Assembly: GCF_003605575.1 (NCBI RefSeq)
Contig: NZ_QKNY01000007.1
Location: 18,637 to 82,636, forward strand
Length of the DNA stretch: 64,000 nucleotides
Direction: 5' to 3'
Origin: Halonotius aquaticus
GTDB taxonomy: Archaea; Halobacteriota; Halobacteria; Halobacteriales; Haloferacaceae
Under the pieces are notes generated by a model. That model worked only from the letters and a program-made list of their open reading frames with translations. It ran no database searches and was not told where the DNA came from. Below, in pieces: positions 61,102 to 64,000 of this stretch (position 1 is the stretch's first letter; the number at the start of each line of letters is the position of its first letter). The translations under genes and the position numbers were made by a program.

Positions 61102-62382
61102 ATGACACTTGATCCGATCCACGTCGACGCCATCGCCCGGCTTGCGGGATCGGTCGCCGACTCGGTCGACGACAGCGACCACGACGATGTCGCCGAAACC
61201 GTCTGGGAGTCGTGGCTCGATCCGCTTACCGACGCCCGCGGCCGCACCGTCGTCGAACCGCTCGGCGAGCAACAGCGGGCCCGTGTCGCTATCGACGATA
61301 TCGCACTGGCGGAGCGACCGTTTCCGACCGTCCACGGCATCGACTCGGGGACGATCAACCCGACCTCGTTCAAAAATGGGCTCGTGCTGGATCTCGCCCA
61401 CGCCGCGATGGCGGTCGATCCGTCGGATCTTTCGATCCATCGTGCTCGGACGATTGTCGCAACTGTCCACACGAACGACCGAACTGAGCCACTGGGATCC
61501 GACTGGGTATCGATAGACGGGGGCCACAGTCAGCGACGCGTGATCCGCGCGCCACAGGTCAACCGATATGCGGAGGCGGTCGTCCACGCACTCTCGCTGT
61601 ATCTCGCGGAGGGACACCACGCCAGAAAACACGCTAACACGGTTGAGGATCTCCTCTTACTCGATGGGCCACTGTATCCAAAAGAGATCCTGACGTGGCG
61701 AGATCGCAACCCGGAACTCGACGCGTTGACCTATGAGGCGCGTCCGAAAAACGTCCTCAAAAACTACGTTCGGCTTGTCGAACGGTTTGTTGCGGAAGGA
61801 ACCCCGATTGCAGGGTTCGTCAAGAACCCCTCGGCTCGTGTGATCACCGGTGCGCTCGCCGACAAAGAGGTCGGCTTTGACGCGCCGTGGCCTGACGATA
61901 CCGGCTTCTTCACCCGGTTGCTCGAACAGCAGGTTGACGACACTGGATCGGCTGTCGAAGCCGAACCCGGAGCGAACCGCCGCACAGACGAACTCACCGT
62001 CACCTCATGGTTCATCTCTCGCGGCGGGCCTGATGGCGCAATGGCGGCTGACGGCGACGCCCTTGGTGTTGAGAGAACACTTGAGCCCGAATGCTACGAG
62101 GTGACGTTCTTTGTGATCTACGATCCCCGAACCGACCTTTGTTACAAGGTCGAAGCCCCCTACGCGGTCAGTCGTGACCCGGAGACGCGCCAGCAGCTTC
62201 AAACGCAGATTCTTTCGGAGGTAGCCGCTGAACGCGGGCCGCCGACGGCCGTGGATAAAGCCGACGAACTCGCCAAAATCAGTGCCTCGGAGAAGGCAGC
62301 CCTCCGCAGGAAGTTCGAAACCATCCTCCACAGCGAACAACAGGCAACCCACGACAAACGCCGCTGGGGAGACGAATATTAG
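61102..62382 (+). CDS. nurA: NurA-domain nuclease
   Basis: 426 residues. The NurA core begins GIDSGTINPTSFKNGLVLDLAHAAM (catalytic Asp in GIDSG) and continues with DLLLLDGPLYPKEILTW (second acid) and the C-terminal VEAPYAV. NurA is a 5'-3' exonuclease that works with HerA helicase in DNA end resection; herA is not in the window. Ends overlap by 4 bases with the convergent DUF-like gene. Confidence 0.88.
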   Translation: MTLDPIHVDAIARLAGSVADSVDDSDHDDVAETVWESWLDPLTDARGRTVVEPLGEQQRARVAIDDIALAERPFPTVHGIDSGTINPTSFKNGLVLDLAHAAMAVDPSDLSIHRARTIVATVHTNDRTEPLGSDWVSIDGGHSQRRVIRAPQVNRYAEAVVHALSLYLAEGHHARKHANTVEDLLLLDGPLYPKEILTWRDRNPELDALTYEARPKNVLKNYVRLVERFVAEGTPIAGFVKNPSARVITGALADKEVGFDAPWPDDTGFFTRLLEQQVDDTGSAVEAEPGANRRTDELTVTSWFISRGGPDGAMAADGDALGVERTLEPECYEVTFFVIYDPRTDLCYKVEAPYAVSRDPETRQQLQTQILSEVAAERGPPTAVDKADELAKISASEKAALRRKFETILHSEQQATHDKRRWGDEY

Positions 62383-62720
62383 TCGACTGTTGGTTCGGCG
62401 GATTCGACCTCGACATCGACGGTGTCGCTGTCGACGCCGATGCGGACGAACTGCGTGACGACGTGTTCTTTGGCCGCCTCGACGGCCTGCTCTTTTGTCT
62501 CGAAGCCGCGCGGCATCGGCGACTCGAAGGCGATCCGCACCTCCTCGCCGTCGACCTCGATCGGCGAGCCACCGCTCTCGACCGCATAAAAGGAGTCACA
62601 GACCCAGACGTAGGGCGCGTCGGCGTTGGGGGTGCCCTTGTAGCTCGGTGGCTCCTCGCCGCGCTCGAAGACCGTGCCCGTGAGATCCGTCCCGCCGCCG
62701 TGACCGCGCACGAGTAGCAT
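62379..62720 (-). CDS. 113-residue acidic protein, unknown function
   Basis: MLLVRGHGGGTDLTGTVFERGEEPPSYKG begins a compact beta-rich domain; ends with EVESAEPTVD. ATG 62720 is preferred to 62774, which adds an atypical stretch. 3' ends overlap with nurA by 4 bases. Family not recognised. Confidence 0.72.
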   Translation of the reverse strand: MLLVRGHGGGTDLTGTVFERGEEPPSYKGTPNADAPYVWVCDSFYAVESGGSPIEVDGEEVRIAFESPMPRGFETKEQAVEAAKEHVVTQFVRIGVDSDTVDVEVESAEPTVD

Positions 62721-62782
62721 ACCCGATGTTACGGGCTCAACTGTAAAAAGCAGGCCGTCGGCGACTGTGTTCACACCGACCG

Positions 62783-63691
62783 CTACATCGTCGCATCGAG
62801 ATGTGCCAGCAACGCTTCGGTCGTTTCTTCAGGTCGCTCATGCAGTACCCAATGCGTCGCCGACGGAAACGTCACCAACTGCCCCGAATCACAGTAGTTC
62901 AGACTCTCCTCGGCCATCGTCGATTCCAGAAACTCGTCTTGCTGTCCCCACATGACGAGCGTCGGCACCGACACCTGCTGCTGTGGCGGCCGCGGTCGAT
63001 ACCGCCCCATCGCCCGATACCAGTTGATCATCGCGGTTACCGCCCCCGACTGTGTCCACGCCTCGCGGTATCGCCGAAGATCCGTCGCCGAGAACGTGCC
63101 GGGGCGACTGCTTTCTGTCAGTCCGCGCTGCAGTGCCCGACAGTCGTTGGCCGTCGCAATCGTCTCCGGCAGCACCGGGAGCTGAAACGCAAACATGTAC
63201 CAGCTTTTCCGCAGTTGTGAGAGACTGCGCCGGAGTGTGTCCTCCATCACCGTCGGGTGCGGTACGTTGACCGCGGTCAGCGACGCGATCCGCGCAGGAT
63301 AGCTGAGCGCGAGCCACCAGGCGACGGCCGCCCCCCAGTCGTGGCCCGCGACCGCCGCAGTCTCACGGTCGGCATCGTCGATAAGGCCGATCACATCGGC
63401 GGCCAGCTCCTCGATGTGGTAGCTGGCGACGCCGTCAGGTTTGTCGCTGCGGTTGTAGCCGCGCTGGTCGGGGACGATAACACGGTAGCCGGCATCGGCC
63501 AGCGGCTCGATCTGGCGGTGCCAGCCGTCCCAAAACTCCGGAAACCCATGGAGCAAAATCACGAGCGGCCCGTCTTCGGGGCCGGCCTGTCGTGTGTGGA
63601 GCCGAATCCCGTTGGTCTCGACGACGACCGATTCGCCCGGCCGGTCGTCACCTCTGGCGGTTGCTGCGTCCGACGGTACAGAAGCGTCCAT
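62783..63691 (-). CDS. Alpha/beta hydrolase, epoxide-hydrolase-like
   Basis: 302 residues. The oxyanion motif LLHGFPEFWDGWHRQI, the nucleophile elbow AVAGHDWGAAVAWWLAL (Asp in GHDWG), and a C-terminal THWVLHERPEE (catalytic His) are those of epoxide hydrolases or haloalkane dehalogenases. Substrate not defined. 25-residue charged N-terminal segment precedes the fold. Confidence 0.9.
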   Translation of the reverse strand: MDASVPSDAATARGDDRPGESVVVETNGIRLHTRQAGPEDGPLVILLHGFPEFWDGWHRQIEPLADAGYRVIVPDQRGYNRSDKPDGVASYHIEELAADVIGLIDDADRETAAVAGHDWGAAVAWWLALSYPARIASLTAVNVPHPTVMEDTLRRSLSQLRKSWYMFAFQLPVLPETIATANDCRALQRGLTESSRPGTFSATDLRRYREAWTQSGAVTAMINWYRAMGRYRPRPPQQQVSVPTLVMWGQQDEFLESTMAEESLNYCDSGQLVTFPSATHWVLHERPEETTEALLAHLDATM

Positions 63692-63745
63692 ACGATACCA
63701 ACGGGCTGGACTGCGTAATACCTGCTGCCGGCGTGCGTCAGTGAC

Positions 63746-64000
63746 TCACTCCGACGATGGCGTCAACAGTTCCTCGGCATCGAACTTCTGTTTCTCATAG
63801 AAGCCGCGACCCTTCAGCCGCGGGACGGTGTGGGTGTGCAGCGTTTCGCTGTCGAGATCATACAGCAGCGGAAAGACGTTTGTTCGTCGGTTGGCGACAG
63901 TGAACTCCTCGGTGGCAAACTCGATCAACTCCGCGTCGGGTGAGGCCCGTGGGTAGACGATGTAGCCAAAGAGATTCTGGAAGGAGCCGTCGGTCGGCGG
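63746..64000 (-). CDS. Unknown protein, C-terminal part (5' end outside window)
   Basis: The minus-strand frame is open from 64000 to a stop at 63746 and reads QNLFGYIVYPRASPDAELI, then FATEEFTVANRRTNVFPLLYDLDSETLHTHTVPRLKGRGFYEKQKFDAEELLTPSSE. A TTG inside the frame is not the start: coding-like sequence continues upstream off the window edge. Family not recognised. Confidence 0.6.
   Translation of the reverse strand, partial: PPTDGSFQNLFGYIVYPRASPDAELIEFATEEFTVANRRTNVFPLLYDLDSETLHTHTVPRLKGRGFYEKQKFDAEELLTPSSE

Noticed and set aside
1-64000. tRNA, rRNA or CRISPR array
   Set aside because: I looked for T-arm GGTTCGANTCC patterns and for regularly spaced repeats and found none in gaps between genes. 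A covariance-model scan (tRNAscan-SE) would be decisive.

Overview
The window is chromosomal DNA from a halophilic archaeon (class Halobacteria). The proteins are strongly acidic, GC is high with GAC/GAG/GTC-rich codon use, many genes have a TATA-like box 24-35 bases before the start codon (leaderless transcription), and the gene content is archaeal: archaellin, proteasome beta, SRP19, Gar1, RpoF, L21e, S8e, NurA, Hel308, RqcH and an archaeal-type KsgA/HemK operon. I cannot name the genus from sequence alone.

Layout. 0-2.6 kb: a partial NAD(P)HX repair enzyme and a sodium:neurotransmitter-type symporter with a palindrome in its promoter. 2.6-7.4 kb: a propionyl/acetyl-CoA carboxylase cluster (pccB, pccX, pccA) with a soluble chemotaxis-type transducer between pccX and pccA. 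7.4-17.3 kb: small conserved proteins, a PsiE-like protein, an HD phosphohydrolase, a Yip1-like protein, a large S1/OB/RecJ-like protein whose DHH metal site looks degenerate, a lone archaellin behind a perfect 12-bp inverted repeat, RqcH and a DUF4013 membrane protein. 17.3-20.5 kb: HTH-CBS regulator, UPF0212 protein, a 54-residue membrane protein ending in a tandem repeat, cupin, proteasome beta and DUF2061. 20.5-27.5 kb: two PAS histidine kinases, an intact IS6-type insertion sequence, a GCS2-like ligase and an AT-rich gene with TraB-like motifs. This is the most foreign-looking part.

27.5-32.6 kb: a two-gene MetE-type methionine synthase operon, then the conserved L21e-RpoF-DUF655-KsgA-HemK operon. 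32.7-40 kb: acetyltransferase, DoxX-like protein, an AT-rich patch with DUF4013 and DUF4870 genes, and a complete spermidine/putrescine-type ABC operon. 40-44.5 kb: lumazine synthase with an aminotransferase, sugar-phosphate nucleotidyltransferase, an Nmad3-like protein and a hexapeptide acyltransferase. 44.6-49 kb: CBS protein, SRP19-Gar1, a presenilin-type intramembrane protease, and a minus-strand group of unknown protein, NYN nuclease, tiny membrane protein and PUA protein. 49-56 kb: a Hel308-like helicase that seems to lack its last domain, DUF389 protein, type II pyrophosphatase and siroheme/heme genes. 56-64 kb: DJ-1/PfpI protein with a repeated promoter motif, HAD phosphatases, Nif3, S8e, NurA, small unknown proteins, an epoxide-hydrolase-like enzyme and a partial unknown gene at the edge.

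Most of the window is ordinary core genome. The best candidates for something undescribed are the NYN/tiny-membrane/PUA gene group, the transducer embedded in the carboxylase cluster, the RecJ-like protein with S1 and OB domains and lost catalytic acids, the short Hel308, and several clear dyads or repeats in promoters. No tRNA, rRNA or CRISPR array was seen.
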